Shown: positions 8,729 through 17,685, counted from the stretch's first letter. The stretch is 19,327 bases of DNA from Candidatus Aminicenantota bacterium (GCA_016933355.1 JAFGBC010000190.1:1-19327); one strand, 5' to 3'. Notes: a model not told the origin generated them from the letters alone. Numbers and translations: made by a program.

Positions 8729-11464
8729 CTAGAACACGTTTCCGATGGTGATGAACGCGAGCGGTTTCCCTTCGCGCTCGGGAGCGTCCAGGTTCCAGGC
8801 CAGGTCGAAGCGGACCGGTCCGAGCGGTGTCCGGTAGCGGACGCCGATCCCGAGAGCCGTCTCCAGACCGAATAAGTTGACCTCCTTGCGCTTGGCCCAG
8901 ACATGGCCGGCGTCGAAGAACGCCGCGCCGAACAGGTTGGGAATCGAGCGCAGCAAAGGGAAGCGAAACTCGAAGTTCCCCAGGATGAGGGCCTTGCCCC
9001 CGAGGGGGAGACCCGACGAAACGTCCTTGGGTCCCATCTCCTCGAACCCGCAGCCTCGGAAGGAGTTGCTGCCGCCGCCGAAGAAGCGCTCGTGGATGGG
9101 CATCCGGCCCATGCCCAGCCCCAGGCGCCCGGTTAGGGCCAGGCTGAAGTCGGCGAGAATCGGGACGATCTGCTGGGTCTTGACGAAGAGCTTGAGGTAA
9201 TCGGACTCGGCCTTGAAGAGCGGGAAGGCCCAGTCGACCGCTCCGCTCAGGAAGCGCCCCCGGGTCGGATTGGCGCTGTCGTCGCGCCGGTCCCAGACGA
9301 AGCTCGTCGAGAGGGAAGTCGTCGCGTAAGGGACGTGCTCTCGGTCGACCTCGGACTCCGAGATCTCGAGGTCGAAGAGGACGGTTCGGTCCCAACGGAC
9401 GGTCCCCAGCACCATGACCGCCTGCGAGAGCGGCTTGACCGAGGTCAGGCTGATGCCGCGCCGCTCGAATCCGTAGCTCGTCCGCTCCTCGCGCTCGACC
9501 CAGCCGGTCAGGACGGTCTCGAGGGGGACCCCGAACAGGTAGGGCTGCTCCCAGGAGACGACCGCCCTCGTCTCCTTGAGACTGAGCTGACCGACCAGGC
9601 TCAGCTGAGCGGCCGTCCCGAACATATTGGTCCGGATGTATTCGGCCGTGCCGCGGAGCCGGACGACGTTGTCCCAGACGGCGAAAGTCTTGGGCGCGTT
9701 CTTGGTCTCGAGCCCGACGCCGACGCCGCCGTAGTTGAGCTCGCCTTCGCGGACGCCGACGACGAGGTTCGCGAGCCCGGGACCGACTACGACTTCCTCG
9801 ACTTTAACCTCCGAGAAAATCCCAAGGTTCTCGAGCCGCCGCTTGCTCTCCAGGATGAGGTTCCGGCGGGCCCGATCGCCCTCGCGGATCCTGAGCTCGC
9901 GCTCGATCGTCCGGCGCCGGGTCACCCGGTTGCCCGAGAACAGGATCCGTCCGACCCGGAGCTGCTGGCCCTCGTCGATGTCGAAGCGGAGCAGGAACGC
10001 GTTGGGCCGCGGCTCCTCGACGCGGACGGCGATCACGGTCCCCCGGATGCCCTCGTTCTGGTAGAAGGTCTCCAGCTCCTCGATGTCGCGCTGGACGTCA
10101 GCCGCGAAATAGGGGCCGCCCGGCCGGCTCCGGACGACGCGGCGCAGGGTTTCAACGCTGAAGAGTGTAGCGCCCAGGATCTGGACGGCTTCGATCGTTT
10201 GCTGGGGGCCCTCCTCGATCGAGAAGACGACCTGGACCTTGGACCCTTCGCGGATCATATTGAAGGTCACCCGGGGATCGGAAAAGCCGCGGCTCCGGTA
10301 GATGAGCTCGATCTCCCGGGGCAGCGCGTAGAGCCGATCGCCGTCGATGACGCCGAACAGCGAGAAGGCCGAGGCCAGGCCCAGCTCCCGCTTCAATCCC
10401 TCCTCGCCGAAATAGTCGGCGCCGACGAACGACAGCCGGGAGATCGTCGCGCGCGGCCCGGCGTCCACGTCATGGATGACTCGGACCAGGCCGTCCGTCC
10501 GCTCGATCGAGGAGCGGACCAGAGCGAACAGGTAGCCTCGCCGCCGCAGATAGGCTTGGATCCGGGCCTCGCCCTCGCTCAAGCCCCAATCCTCGTAGAT
10601 CCTCTCCTCCCAGAGCGGAGCGACGATGCCGGCGGGAACCTTGGCGCCCCGGATCGCGATCTCGATCCGCTCGTTGAGCGCGACCCGCACGGTCAGATAG
10701 ACGCGGCGTTCCTCCGGGTCGAAGACCTTGTCCGCGACGGCGACCTCGGCCCGGCGATAGCCCCGCGCGACATAAAAGGCCTTGATCCGCTCCACGTCCG
10801 CCTCGAAGCGCGACGGGACGAACGCGCGCCCTTCCCGGCTCTCCATCATCTGCTTGAGCGATTCCTCCCGGACGCGGCCGTCCTTGGGGACAAACGCTAT
10901 CCGCCGGATTTCGAACCGGCGCGACGAACGGACGTCGAAGCGGACGTCGACGGTGTTCGTCGCCGGGTCGCGATCGGTCAGGAGGCGCACGTCGGCGGCA
11001 AAGAAGCCTTCTCTCTCCAGGGCGGCCCGGGCCTCCTCGACGGCGCGCCCGCCCTTCTCCTCGCTGAACTCCCCGCCCGGCTTGAGGGCCGCAACGCGGC
11101 TCAGGATCCTCTTGGGAGAAATCGCCTCGTCGCCGACGACGTCGAGCCGGCGGACGAAGACTTTGCGGACGAGCCGGAAGGTCAGGTCGACCGGGTCCGT
11201 CCCCGCCCGCAGGACCTGGATGTCGGCGAACAGCCCGCTCCGGTAGATCTCCTTGACGGCGTTCGTCACCCGCTTGTACGAGAACGTCTCGCCGCTCCGG
11301 ACCGGTACGAGCTCACGGATGTCCGGCTCGGCCGGCCGGCCGTCGACCTGGACCTCGACGCTTCCGACGACGACCTGGACGGTGGCTAGGTCGGCTCCGA
11401 GCAAGGCCTGAGCCGACCCCAGGACAACCGCGAGGCCCAGCGCCGCCGCCCGCTTCGCTCCCAT
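8729..11464 (-). CDS. bamA: Omp85-family outer-membrane protein assembly factor (BamA-like, seven POTRA domains)
   Basis: BamA-type proteins fold and insert beta-barrel proteins into the outer membrane. The 911-residue product has a signal peptide (1-24), then what I read as seven POTRA repeats (about 29-99, 102-182, 184-266, 267-338, 339-422, 423-501, 502-574). Each has the pattern beta, helix pair, beta, with segments such as IKAFYVARGYRRAEV (227-241) and NRVTRRRTIERELRI (512-526). A 16-strand-type barrel follows to residue 911, with DRRDDSANPTRGRF (725-738) and GGGSNSFRGCGF (796-807) at the loop-6 position of the VRGF/Y motif. The chain ends in Phe (IGNVF), as beta-signals do. The start follows the tamB stop by 4 bases. 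A TamA role is possible since tamB is next door, but POTRA number favours BamA. Confidence 0.92.
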   Translation of the reverse strand: MGAKRAAALGLAVVLGSAQALLGADLATVQVVVGSVEVQVDGRPAEPDIRELVPVRSGETFSYKRVTNAVKEIYRSGLFADIQVLRAGTDPVDLTFRLVRKVFVRRLDVVGDEAISPKRILSRVAALKPGGEFSEEKGGRAVEEARAALEREGFFAADVRLLTDRDPATNTVDVRFDVRSSRRFEIRRIAFVPKDGRVREESLKQMMESREGRAFVPSRFEADVERIKAFYVARGYRRAEVAVADKVFDPEERRVYLTVRVALNERIEIAIRGAKVPAGIVAPLWEERIYEDWGLSEGEARIQAYLRRRGYLFALVRSSIERTDGLVRVIHDVDAGPRATISRLSFVGADYFGEEGLKRELGLASAFSLFGVIDGDRLYALPREIELIYRSRGFSDPRVTFNMIREGSKVQVVFSIEEGPQQTIEAVQILGATLFSVETLRRVVRSRPGGPYFAADVQRDIEELETFYQNEGIRGTVIAVRVEEPRPNAFLLRFDIDEGQQLRVGRILFSGNRVTRRRTIERELRIREGDRARRNLILESKRRLENLGIFSEVKVEEVVVGPGLANLVVGVREGELNYGGVGVGLETKNAPKTFAVWDNVVRLRGTAEYIRTNMFGTAAQLSLVGQLSLKETRAVVSWEQPYLFGVPLETVLTGWVEREERTSYGFERRGISLTSVKPLSQAVMVLGTVRWDRTVLFDLEISESEVDREHVPYATTSLSTSFVWDRRDDSANPTRGRFLSGAVDWAFPLFKAESDYLKLFVKTQQIVPILADFSLALTGRLGLGMGRMPIHERFFGGGSNSFRGCGFEEMGPKDVSSGLPLGGKALILGNFEFRFPLLRSIPNLFGAAFFDAGHVWAKRKEVNLFGLETALGIGVRYRTPLGPVRFDLAWNLDAPEREGKPLAFITIGNVF

Positions 11465-11468
11465 GCCC

Positions 11469-14400
11469 CTAAAACCTCCTCCGGAGCTTGAGGTCGAGGC
11501 TGAGCCGGCCCATCTCGTTGCGGATGCCGATCAGCGAAAAGTCCTTGCTCAGCTCCCACTCGATCCGGACGATCTCCTCGCGCTGCGTCGTCAGGTTGGT
11601 CGAATAGAGGATGAACAGGTCCTTGGTGATTTTCTTCCCGACTGAGAGTCGAGCCGTCATCTCGGCCGATGTTCCCATCAGGAAGGGGTCGATCCGGAAG
11701 CGGTCGACGAGAAGGAACTTCTCCGCCCCCAGCTTGGCTCGTTCGGCGAGCTGGAAGGAGACCAGGGAGGCCGTGCTCTGTTGGGCGCTCCGGTCATAGG
11801 AATACGTCCGGCGGAAAGCTTCGCCCAGGGCCAGCAGGGCCAGGACGTCTTCGGGCGGAAGCGGGGGCGAGGAGTTGAACTCCGTCTTGAGCCTCTCCGG
11901 CGTGCCGGCGACGGATACCGTCACTCGGTAGTCCTTGACGTAGGTTTCCCCCCGGATGTCCAGGGTGGGCTCGACGGCGAGCGGGTTGAGGAAGCTGACC
12001 CGCCCCTTGAGGATGTTGAACTCGCGGTCCTGGAAGTTGACGATCCCCTCGAGCGCTTCGATGTCCCCCAGCAGGATGGGCAGCCGGACGCTGCCGGTGA
12101 CCGAGAGGTCGAAGCGGGCCTTGACCCGGCCCAGCGCGTTGTCCATCCAGGCGTCGCCCGCGGACCGGAAGCGGAGATTGATGTTCAGGTCGTCGAAGAA
12201 CCCAGGCGGCCGCGGGACGAGCTCTTCGACGGTCGAGAAGGCGAGCTTCTCGTAGAGGTCGCGCCGCCAGGACAGGTTGCGGACGTCGAAGGTCCCCTCG
12301 AGCAGGAACCGGCCGGCGTCCTTGATGAGGCGGGCGGAGCCGTCGGCGAGCCCGCGCGTCCGCTCGTAGGGCGAGACGAGCATGTCCCGACCCTCGGCCC
12401 GGAGGTCGATCTCGGCCACGGTCCCGCCGTCCAGCCGCAGCTCGCCCGCCCCCTCGATCGGCCCGCCGCCGATCGTACCGCGCAGGGAGCGGACGATCAG
12501 CCGCTGGTCCTCGACGAAGACGAGGCCGGAATAATCGCGGACGGCGTGGGCGAAATACGGGATGGGAAAGACCGGACCCTGGAAATCGACGACGCCGCGG
12601 ACCTCGGGCCGCCCCTTCCCGGCGCGGACCTCGCCGAGGTAGTTGACGACGCCCTGAGCGCCCTTGAAGGGGACGAGAAGGTCGAGGTTGGCGAAGGATC
12701 CCTTGAGGTTGACGCCGGGAGCGCCGGCGCCGAAAGGGATGCGGCCGTCGGCCTGGAAATCGTTGTCGCCCGGCTCGAAGTTGCCGTTGATCTTGAGCGT
12801 CATGACGTTGGCGGCGAAATCATAGCCGACCTCAATCGTCCCCGCCGCCCGGGTCGGCTGGAAGGGATCGACGACGAAGTCGTCCAGACGAAACGTCCCC
12901 GGCGCCGTCTCGGAGCCGAACGTCCCTTTGCCCTTGCAGGCGAACCCGAGTCGTCCCCGGAGCCGGGGGGCGAATTGGGCCAGGTCGAGGCCCTCGCCCG
13001 TCAGGTCGACTTCGAACCCGTGGTCCAAGAGGAGCCCCAGCCGCGCATCGCCCCGAACCTCTCCGCGATGAAGGCCGAAGCGGAGGCCGGCCAGGGTCAG
13101 CGCCCCGTCCCGCCAGCCCAGCCGGCCCGCGACGCCGCTCAGCGCTTGATCCGAGAACCTCAGCCGCTCCGCGCTGAAGTCGCCTTCGGCGGTCACGTCG
13201 CGGTCCGCCGCCCGCTGGGAAACCTCGAACGCCCCCTTCGCCTCACCGGCCAGGGGAAGCGGAATCTCGAGCCCGGCCAGCACGGCTTGAACCTGGGCCC
13301 GCTCCGCCCGCAGCCTGGTCGTATACTTCTCGGCGTCGGCCTCGACCTCGATCTCGCCATCGTAGCGGGCGTCCTTTACGGCGAATCGCCCCCGGAATCT
13401 CCGGCTGACCGCCTGGAAGGTCCCGGTCACCGACCGGGCGTTAAAAAGGGCGAATCCCGCCTGCTCCATGTCGAATTCGGCGTCCACACGGGGGTCGGCC
13501 GAGCGCCCCGTGAGCAAGACCCGGGCTTGGCCGCTGCCGCGGATCTCGGGAAACGTCCACTTCTGGCGCAGGACGCGCGATAGAAAGCGCCGGATCTGCC
13601 GGACGTCGAGGACGCTGCCGCCGATCTCGACGTCGCAGTCGCTGGAGAGATTCAAGCGGCCTTTGACCTTGACGTCCGCGAAGCTGGAGCGGAGACCGGG
13701 GCTGGCGAAGAACAGGGTGTCCGTCCCGTCCCAGGTCAGGCTGACCGGTCCCTGGAACGCGAAGCGGGCCCCGGCCGTCCTCTTGACCTCGTCCCGAAAC
13801 GCGCCGTCCGCCGTCACCCGCCCGTTCGAGACCGTGAATGACCCCCAGAACGGGGAGCGGACCGGCCAGGGGATGTCGAACCCGCTCAGGATGGAATCGA
13901 GCTCGAAGCCCTGGACCGAACCGTGGACGCGGCTGCGGTCAAACTCGATAGCCCCCGTCGCCGGACGCCCGTCCCGGCTGAGAATATCGAGGTCGACCCG
14001 GCCGGCCAGGTCGGGGCCGACTTTGAGCGCTCCCGAGACGCGGCCGAGAGGGACGCGGTTGAGCGCGAGGTCGCGGCTCGTGAGCGAGGTCGCGTACCGC
14101 AAACCCTGTGCGTCCCGGACGAGGTCGCCCTTAGCCGAAAGCCGTCCCCCCCAAACGAAGGGCAGGCCGATGATCCGGGCCGGAACCTCGGCCGGAAGCT
14201 GGGCCAGGATCTTGAGGTCGAGCCGGGGATCGCCCGTGCCGACGACGCGGCCCTTTGCGCTCAGGCTCAGGTCGTCCCCGGCGAGCTCCAGCCGCCGGAG
14301 CGTGATCTCCTCGCCGCGGCCGAACAGGGTCAGGCCGCCGGCGGCGGACAGAGCGAGCCCCGAGGGACGATGCCGGACCGAGCCCTCCTCCCATTCTCCC

Positions 14401-14888
14401 CGGAAGGAGAACGCAGCGCCCTTCTGCCCCAGGACGGCCCGGAAGCCGATCAGGTCGAGCGCCAGGTCTTCGCCCTCGAAGACGAGCCGGCCGTCCCGGA
14501 TGAGCCCGCGCTCGATGATGAAGGGCAGGGGGAACACCCCCCGATCCTTCCGGTCGCCGCCGCGCAGGGCGGCTTCGTCCAGGGTCAGGACCGGCCCGTC
14601 CATCAGGATGACGAACGGCTTGTCCCTCTTCAGGAGCGACCAAGAGGACATCCGGATGGAGACGGACCGGGCCGCAAAGACATTGGACGGCGGCTTGCTC
14701 CGGACGTTCTCGAGGACGAGGGCGGGCGGGAGAAAAGAGAGACGGAAATCGTCGTAGACAAAGGCGGCCTCGACGCGCCGGCGGACCTGGCTCAGAAAGT
14801 AGGATTTGGCGAAAGCGGCGGCGGCCAGAAGGACGCCCGCGACGGCCAGGACGGCCGCATACGGCCGGAGCTTCCTCCAGGACGCCAT
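11469..14888 (-). CDS. tamB: TamB-like translocation/assembly and lipid-transport protein
   Basis: The 1139-residue product has one N-terminal membrane anchor (about 10-27) followed by a very long beta-rich periplasmic body with repeated short strands, as in AsmA/TamB-type bridge proteins. The C-terminal 210 or so residues carry the TamB (DUF490) domain: DLSVTGSVRLPILLGDIEALE, then GIVNFQDREFNILKGRVSFL, a PTLDIRGETYVKDYRVTV segment, and a final LDLKLRRRF. Family members span the periplasm and are thought to carry phospholipids to the outer membrane or help assemble some outer-membrane proteins together with an Omp85 partner, which here is the next gene. Length is slightly below the E. coli protein (1259). 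The start ATG 14888 follows GAGGGG, which lies in the 10-base gap after the transaldolase stop. Confidence 0.93.
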   Translation of the reverse strand: MASWRKLRPYAAVLAVAGVLLAAAAFAKSYFLSQVRRRVEAAFVYDDFRLSFLPPALVLENVRSKPPSNVFAARSVSIRMSSWSLLKRDKPFVILMDGPVLTLDEAALRGGDRKDRGVFPLPFIIERGLIRDGRLVFEGEDLALDLIGFRAVLGQKGAAFSFRGEWEEGSVRHRPSGLALSAAGGLTLFGRGEEITLRRLELAGDDLSLSAKGRVVGTGDPRLDLKILAQLPAEVPARIIGLPFVWGGRLSAKGDLVRDAQGLRYATSLTSRDLALNRVPLGRVSGALKVGPDLAGRVDLDILSRDGRPATGAIEFDRSRVHGSVQGFELDSILSGFDIPWPVRSPFWGSFTVSNGRVTADGAFRDEVKRTAGARFAFQGPVSLTWDGTDTLFFASPGLRSSFADVKVKGRLNLSSDCDVEIGGSVLDVRQIRRFLSRVLRQKWTFPEIRGSGQARVLLTGRSADPRVDAEFDMEQAGFALFNARSVTGTFQAVSRRFRGRFAVKDARYDGEIEVEADAEKYTTRLRAERAQVQAVLAGLEIPLPLAGEAKGAFEVSQRAADRDVTAEGDFSAERLRFSDQALSGVAGRLGWRDGALTLAGLRFGLHRGEVRGDARLGLLLDHGFEVDLTGEGLDLAQFAPRLRGRLGFACKGKGTFGSETAPGTFRLDDFVVDPFQPTRAAGTIEVGYDFAANVMTLKINGNFEPGDNDFQADGRIPFGAGAPGVNLKGSFANLDLLVPFKGAQGVVNYLGEVRAGKGRPEVRGVVDFQGPVFPIPYFAHAVRDYSGLVFVEDQRLIVRSLRGTIGGGPIEGAGELRLDGGTVAEIDLRAEGRDMLVSPYERTRGLADGSARLIKDAGRFLLEGTFDVRNLSWRRDLYEKLAFSTVEELVPRPPGFFDDLNINLRFRSAGDAWMDNALGRVKARFDLSVTGSVRLPILLGDIEALEGIVNFQDREFNILKGRVSFLNPLAVEPTLDIRGETYVKDYRVTVSVAGTPERLKTEFNSSPPLPPEDVLALLALGEAFRRTYSYDRSAQQSTASLVSFQLAERAKLGAEKFLLVDRFRIDPFLMGTSAEMTARLSVGKKITKDLFILYSTNLTTQREEIVRIEWELSKDFSLIGIRNEMGRLSLDLKLRRRF

Positions 14889-14898
14889 GTCCCCTCGG

Positions 14899-15543
14899 TC
14901 AGGACTTGACCTTCCCCCAATCCTTGAGGAAGCGGGCGATCCCGATGTCGGTCAGGGGATGCCGGACGAGCTTCTCCATCACGGCGAAGGGGACGGTCGC
15001 GATGTGGGCGCCGACGAGGGCGGCCTCGATGACGTGCCGGGGGTGGCGGATGCTGGCGACGATGATCTCTGTCGGGAAATCGTAATTGGCGTAGATCGCG
15101 GCGATCTCCTCGACGAGCGCCATGCCGTCCTGGGAGATGTCGTCGAGCCGGCCGATGAACGGGCTGACGAAAGAGGCGCCGGCCTTGGCGGCCAGCAGCG
15201 CCTGCCCCGACGAGAAGACGAGCGTCATATTGACCTTGACGCCGGCGGCGGCCAGAGCCTTGGTGGCCTTGAGCCCCTCGATCCCGACCGGGATCTTGAT
15301 GACGACGTTGGGAGCGATGGCGGCCAGCTCCTTGGCTTCGGGGACGATGGCGGCCGCTTCGCTCGCGACGCACTCGGCGCTGATCGGGCCGGGCACGATC
15401 CGGCAGATCTCGGCGACGAGGTCTTTGAACGGCCGGTTTTCCTTGGAGACGAGCGAAGGATTGGTCGTGACGCCGTCCAGGATCCCCCAGGACGCGACGG
15501 TCTTGATCTCCTCGAGGTTGGCCGTATCAAGGAAAAACTTCAT
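14899..15543 (-). CDS. Small (TalC/MipB-type) transaldolase or fructose-6-phosphate aldolase
   Basis: The 214-residue product is full length for the short transaldolase subfamily. MKFFLDTANLEEI at the N-terminus, GVTTNPSLVSKE (24-35), the Schiff-base lysine K83 in VVIKIPVG, and SPFIGRLDDI in the middle are all characteristic. The enzyme transfers a dihydroxyacetone unit (pentose-phosphate pathway) or cleaves fructose-6-phosphate. I see no way to tell the two activities apart with confidence, so no symbol is given. The start ATG 15543 lies 1 base after the preceding gene's stop, and the ribosome-binding site AAGGAGG lies inside that gene (GAAGAAGGAGGCTGAGATG), so translation is probably coupled. 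Its place in an envelope operon is odd and may reflect only shared constitutive expression. Confidence 0.93.
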   Translation of the reverse strand: MKFFLDTANLEEIKTVASWGILDGVTTNPSLVSKENRPFKDLVAEICRIVPGPISAECVASEAAAIVPEAKELAAIAPNVVIKIPVGIEGLKATKALAAAGVKVNMTLVFSSGQALLAAKAGASFVSPFIGRLDDISQDGMALVEEIAAIYANYDFPTEIIVASIRHPRHVIEAALVGAHIATVPFAVMEKLVRHPLTDIGIARFLKDWGKVKS

Positions 15544-15544
15544 C

Positions 15545-16315
15545 TCAGCCTCCTTCTTCCATGATGACGTGGTTGGATAGGGTCCCGATCCCCTCGATCT
15601 GGGCGTCGACCCGGTCGCCGGGCCGGAGCGGGCCGATCCCGGACGGCGTCCCGGTCGTGATCAGGTCCCCGGGGTAGAGCGTCATGACCCGCGATATGAA
15701 GCGGACCAGGACCGGCACCGGAAAGATCAGGTCGGAGGTGTGGCCGGACTGGCGGAGCTTTCCGTTGACGAACGTCTTCAGGGCGAGGCGGCCGGAGTCG
15801 AGCCCGACCGCGATGCACGGACCGGCCGCGGCGAAGGTGTCGAACGACTTGGCCCGGGTGAACTGGACGTCTTTGTCCTGGAGGTCGCGGGCCGTGACGT
15901 CGTTGAAGCAGGTGTAGCCGAGGCTATAGTCCTCGACCGGGTCGCCGTCGCCGAGCCGGGAGGCCCGACGCCCGATGACCAACGCCAGCTCGCCCTCGTA
16001 GTCGACCCGCGACGAAGCCCGGGGATGAACGATGGCCTCGCCGGGGCCGATGAGCGCGCTCGGCGGCTTGAGGAACAGGAGCGGCTCGGCGGGGAGGCCG
16101 CGGCCCCGCTCCAAAGCATGGGCCTTGTAGTTGACGCCGACGGCCACGATCTTCGTCGGGACCGAAGGCGCCAGGAGGCGCACCTCGCCGATCGGGACCG
16201 TCTCGGCGCCGGGCTCGAAGCCCGCGGCGATCGAGCCGCGGGCGACCCGGAGGAGTTCCCCCTCGAGGAATCCGTAGCCGTCCTTTCCGCCCCGCTCGAA
16301 ATGGTAGATCTTCAT
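15545..16315 (-). CDS. Fumarylacetoacetate hydrolase-family enzyme
   Basis: The 256-residue product has the FAH fold signature: VGVNYKAHALE (59-69), FLKPPSALIGPGE (81-93), metal ligands E107 and E109 in DYEGELALVIG (105-115), D139 in FNDVTARDLQ, and TTGTPSGIGPLRPGD (220-234). Family members hydrolyse or decarboxylate beta-diketo acids, or tautomerise oxaloacetate, using Mg2+ or Mn2+. Exact substrate is not predictable: common candidates are acylpyruvate hydrolase, 2-hydroxyhepta-2,4-diene-1,7-dioate isomerase and oxaloacetate tautomerase. No aromatic-degradation genes are nearby, which makes a housekeeping clean-up role (damaged or tautomerised ketoacids) more likely than catabolism. Its ATG overlaps the stop of the lipoprotein gene (ATGA, 4 bases). 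Confidence 0.92.
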   Translation of the reverse strand: MKIYHFERGGKDGYGFLEGELLRVARGSIAAGFEPGAETVPIGEVRLLAPSVPTKIVAVGVNYKAHALERGRGLPAEPLLFLKPPSALIGPGEAIVHPRASSRVDYEGELALVIGRRASRLGDGDPVEDYSLGYTCFNDVTARDLQDKDVQFTRAKSFDTFAAAGPCIAVGLDSGRLALKTFVNGKLRQSGHTSDLIFPVPVLVRFISRVMTLYPGDLITTGTPSGIGPLRPGDRVDAQIEGIGTLSNHVIMEEGG

Positions 16316-17685
16316 GGCTCGGGACTCCGGGCCGTCTCGTTGGCGGGCTTGGTGCGGCGGCTCTCGTTGCCGCTCTTGTCAAGGGCCGAGACGGCGTAGG
16401 CATAGCGCCGGCCGGATTCGACGGACCGGTCCACAAAGCTCGTCTCGCGGATGGCCGCTTCGGTCAGGAGCGTGAATTCCCCCGCGGCCGCGAGCCTGCG
16501 CCAAACCCGATACCCGTCCAGGTCCGGCTCCGGCCCCTTTTCCCAGATCAGGCTGATGAACCCCGGCCCGGAGACGGTCTTGAGTCCCGAGGGCGGGGCG
16601 GGCGGGAAGGTGTCCCGGGGGGATGCCTCGACCGCCTCCGAATCCACGCTCTCCAGGTAAGGCGCGGACTCGCCGACGACGGTCCGGACCGTATAGCGAT
16701 AGGTTTCGCCGAAGGCGAAGGCTTTGTCCTCGTAGCCCGTCTCCATGACCGGTCCCCCCTCCGTCTGGAGCTGGGGCGGATCCGTCGCCCTCGCCCGGTA
16801 GACGTTATAGCCGGCCGGGGCGGGCTCGGCGGCCTGGTCCGGACCCGGCGCCGGCGCTTCCCAGGTAAGGGCGACCTTGTCCTCGTGGAGCGTCAGGCGG
16901 ACATTGCGAGGGGGCCCGGGAAGGACGCGAGGGACGACCGTGATCCGCGAGGAATACTCCGAATACTTCTTCCGGTGGTCCTTGACGCGGACGGCGAAGG
17001 TGGCGCGGACGCGGAGCCGGGCCGGGTCGACCGGCCGCTCGAAGGACTGGGCGACGAGGTCGGCGGCCTGCGCCTCCGGCCGCGTCTCTCCGAAGACGGC
17101 CGGAACGCCTCCCGCCAGGACGGCTTTCTCCATGAACACCTCGAGGGGCATCTCTCCGGCGGCAAAAAGGGACGGCGCCGCGGCGGCGGGCGCCTGAGGG
17201 CTCGCCGGAGCCACGGCGGCAGGCGCCTGCGGCGCCGCTTCCTGTTCCGCCGCCGGCTCCGGCTTCGGAGCCTTCTCAAGCGCGGCGGGCGCCGTCGCCG
17301 GCGGGAGCTCGGCTTCCGTCGGCTTTGCCTCGGCCGCCTTCCCCTCGGTCTCGGATTTTTCGGCCGGAGCGGCCGCGTCGGGCTTCGCCTCGTCCGGCGT
17401 CTTCGCGGCCGGCTCTTGGACGGCCGCCGCGGGCCCGGCCGGAAGCTCCTCCTCGACGAGCCAAATCTCGACTTCGACCGGCTTCGTGAACGGTGTCCCG
17501 TCGATGTAGGACGCGGCGAGCTTCCATTCGAGCCGGAAAGCGTCGCCCCGCTGGAACGCCCGGAAGCCCTGGACCGCCTGAGGGGCACGGACGAGCGGCG
17601 CCTGGATCGGCCCCTTCTTTCCGCAGCCCGCGGCCGCGGCGAGTCCGGCGAGGAGGACGAGGAGCGGAAGCGCGCGGCGTGACAT
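16312..17685 (-). CDS. FN3-domain lipoprotein with long Ala/Pro/Glu-rich insertion
   Basis: The 457-residue product has a lipoprotein signal (hydrophobic 6-19, lipobox AAAGC) with Cys21 as the lipidation site, then CGKKGPIQAPL, reminiscent of LptM/YifL-type small lipoproteins. Three fibronectin-type-III-like units follow: one split (about 36-80 and 223-253), one at 256-355 (NVRLTLHEDKVALTWEAP, YNVYRA) and one at 360-450 (ISLIWEKGPEPDLDGYRVWRR, YAYAVSALDKSGN). Residues about 81-173 are low-complexity Ala/Pro/Glu/Lys, probably disordered, and interrupt the first unit. Start ATG 17685 shares one base with the hslU stop (TGATG); a TTG one codon upstream is also possible. It is presumably anchored in a periplasm-facing membrane leaflet. 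The function is not known; FN3 folds suggest protein or glycan binding. Confidence 0.85.
   Translation of the reverse strand: MSRRALPLLVLLAGLAAAAGCGKKGPIQAPLVRAPQAVQGFRAFQRGDAFRLEWKLAASYIDGTPFTKPVEVEIWLVEEELPAGPAAAVQEPAAKTPDEAKPDAAAPAEKSETEGKAAEAKPTEAELPPATAPAALEKAPKPEPAAEQEAAPQAPAAVAPASPQAPAAAAPSLFAAGEMPLEVFMEKAVLAGGVPAVFGETRPEAQAADLVAQSFERPVDPARLRVRATFAVRVKDHRKKYSEYSSRITVVPRVLPGPPRNVRLTLHEDKVALTWEAPAPGPDQAAEPAPAGYNVYRARATDPPQLQTEGGPVMETGYEDKAFAFGETYRYTVRTVVGESAPYLESVDSEAVEASPRDTFPPAPPSGLKTVSGPGFISLIWEKGPEPDLDGYRVWRRLAAAGEFTLLTEAAIRETSFVDRSVESGRRYAYAVSALDKSGNESRRTKPANETARSPEP

Noticed and set aside
8728..8904. N-terminal extension of the SurA-like gene inside the Omp85 gene
   Set aside because: The extra 59 residues are Ser/Arg-rich, antagonise the signal peptide and lie wholly within the Omp85 coding region. 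ATG 8727 gives a proper export signal.
9335..11389. Plus-strand frame of 684 codons opposite the Omp85 gene
   Set aside because: It is a shadow frame with the same Asp/Leu/Arg-rich composition and no recognisable motif; the minus-strand Omp85 gene accounts for the region.
11781..13583. Plus-strand frame of 600 codons opposite tamB
   Set aside because: It is a shadow frame with no ribosome-binding site and no domain pattern. The same holds for the 17493-19169 plus-strand frame opposite hslU and the lipoprotein gene.
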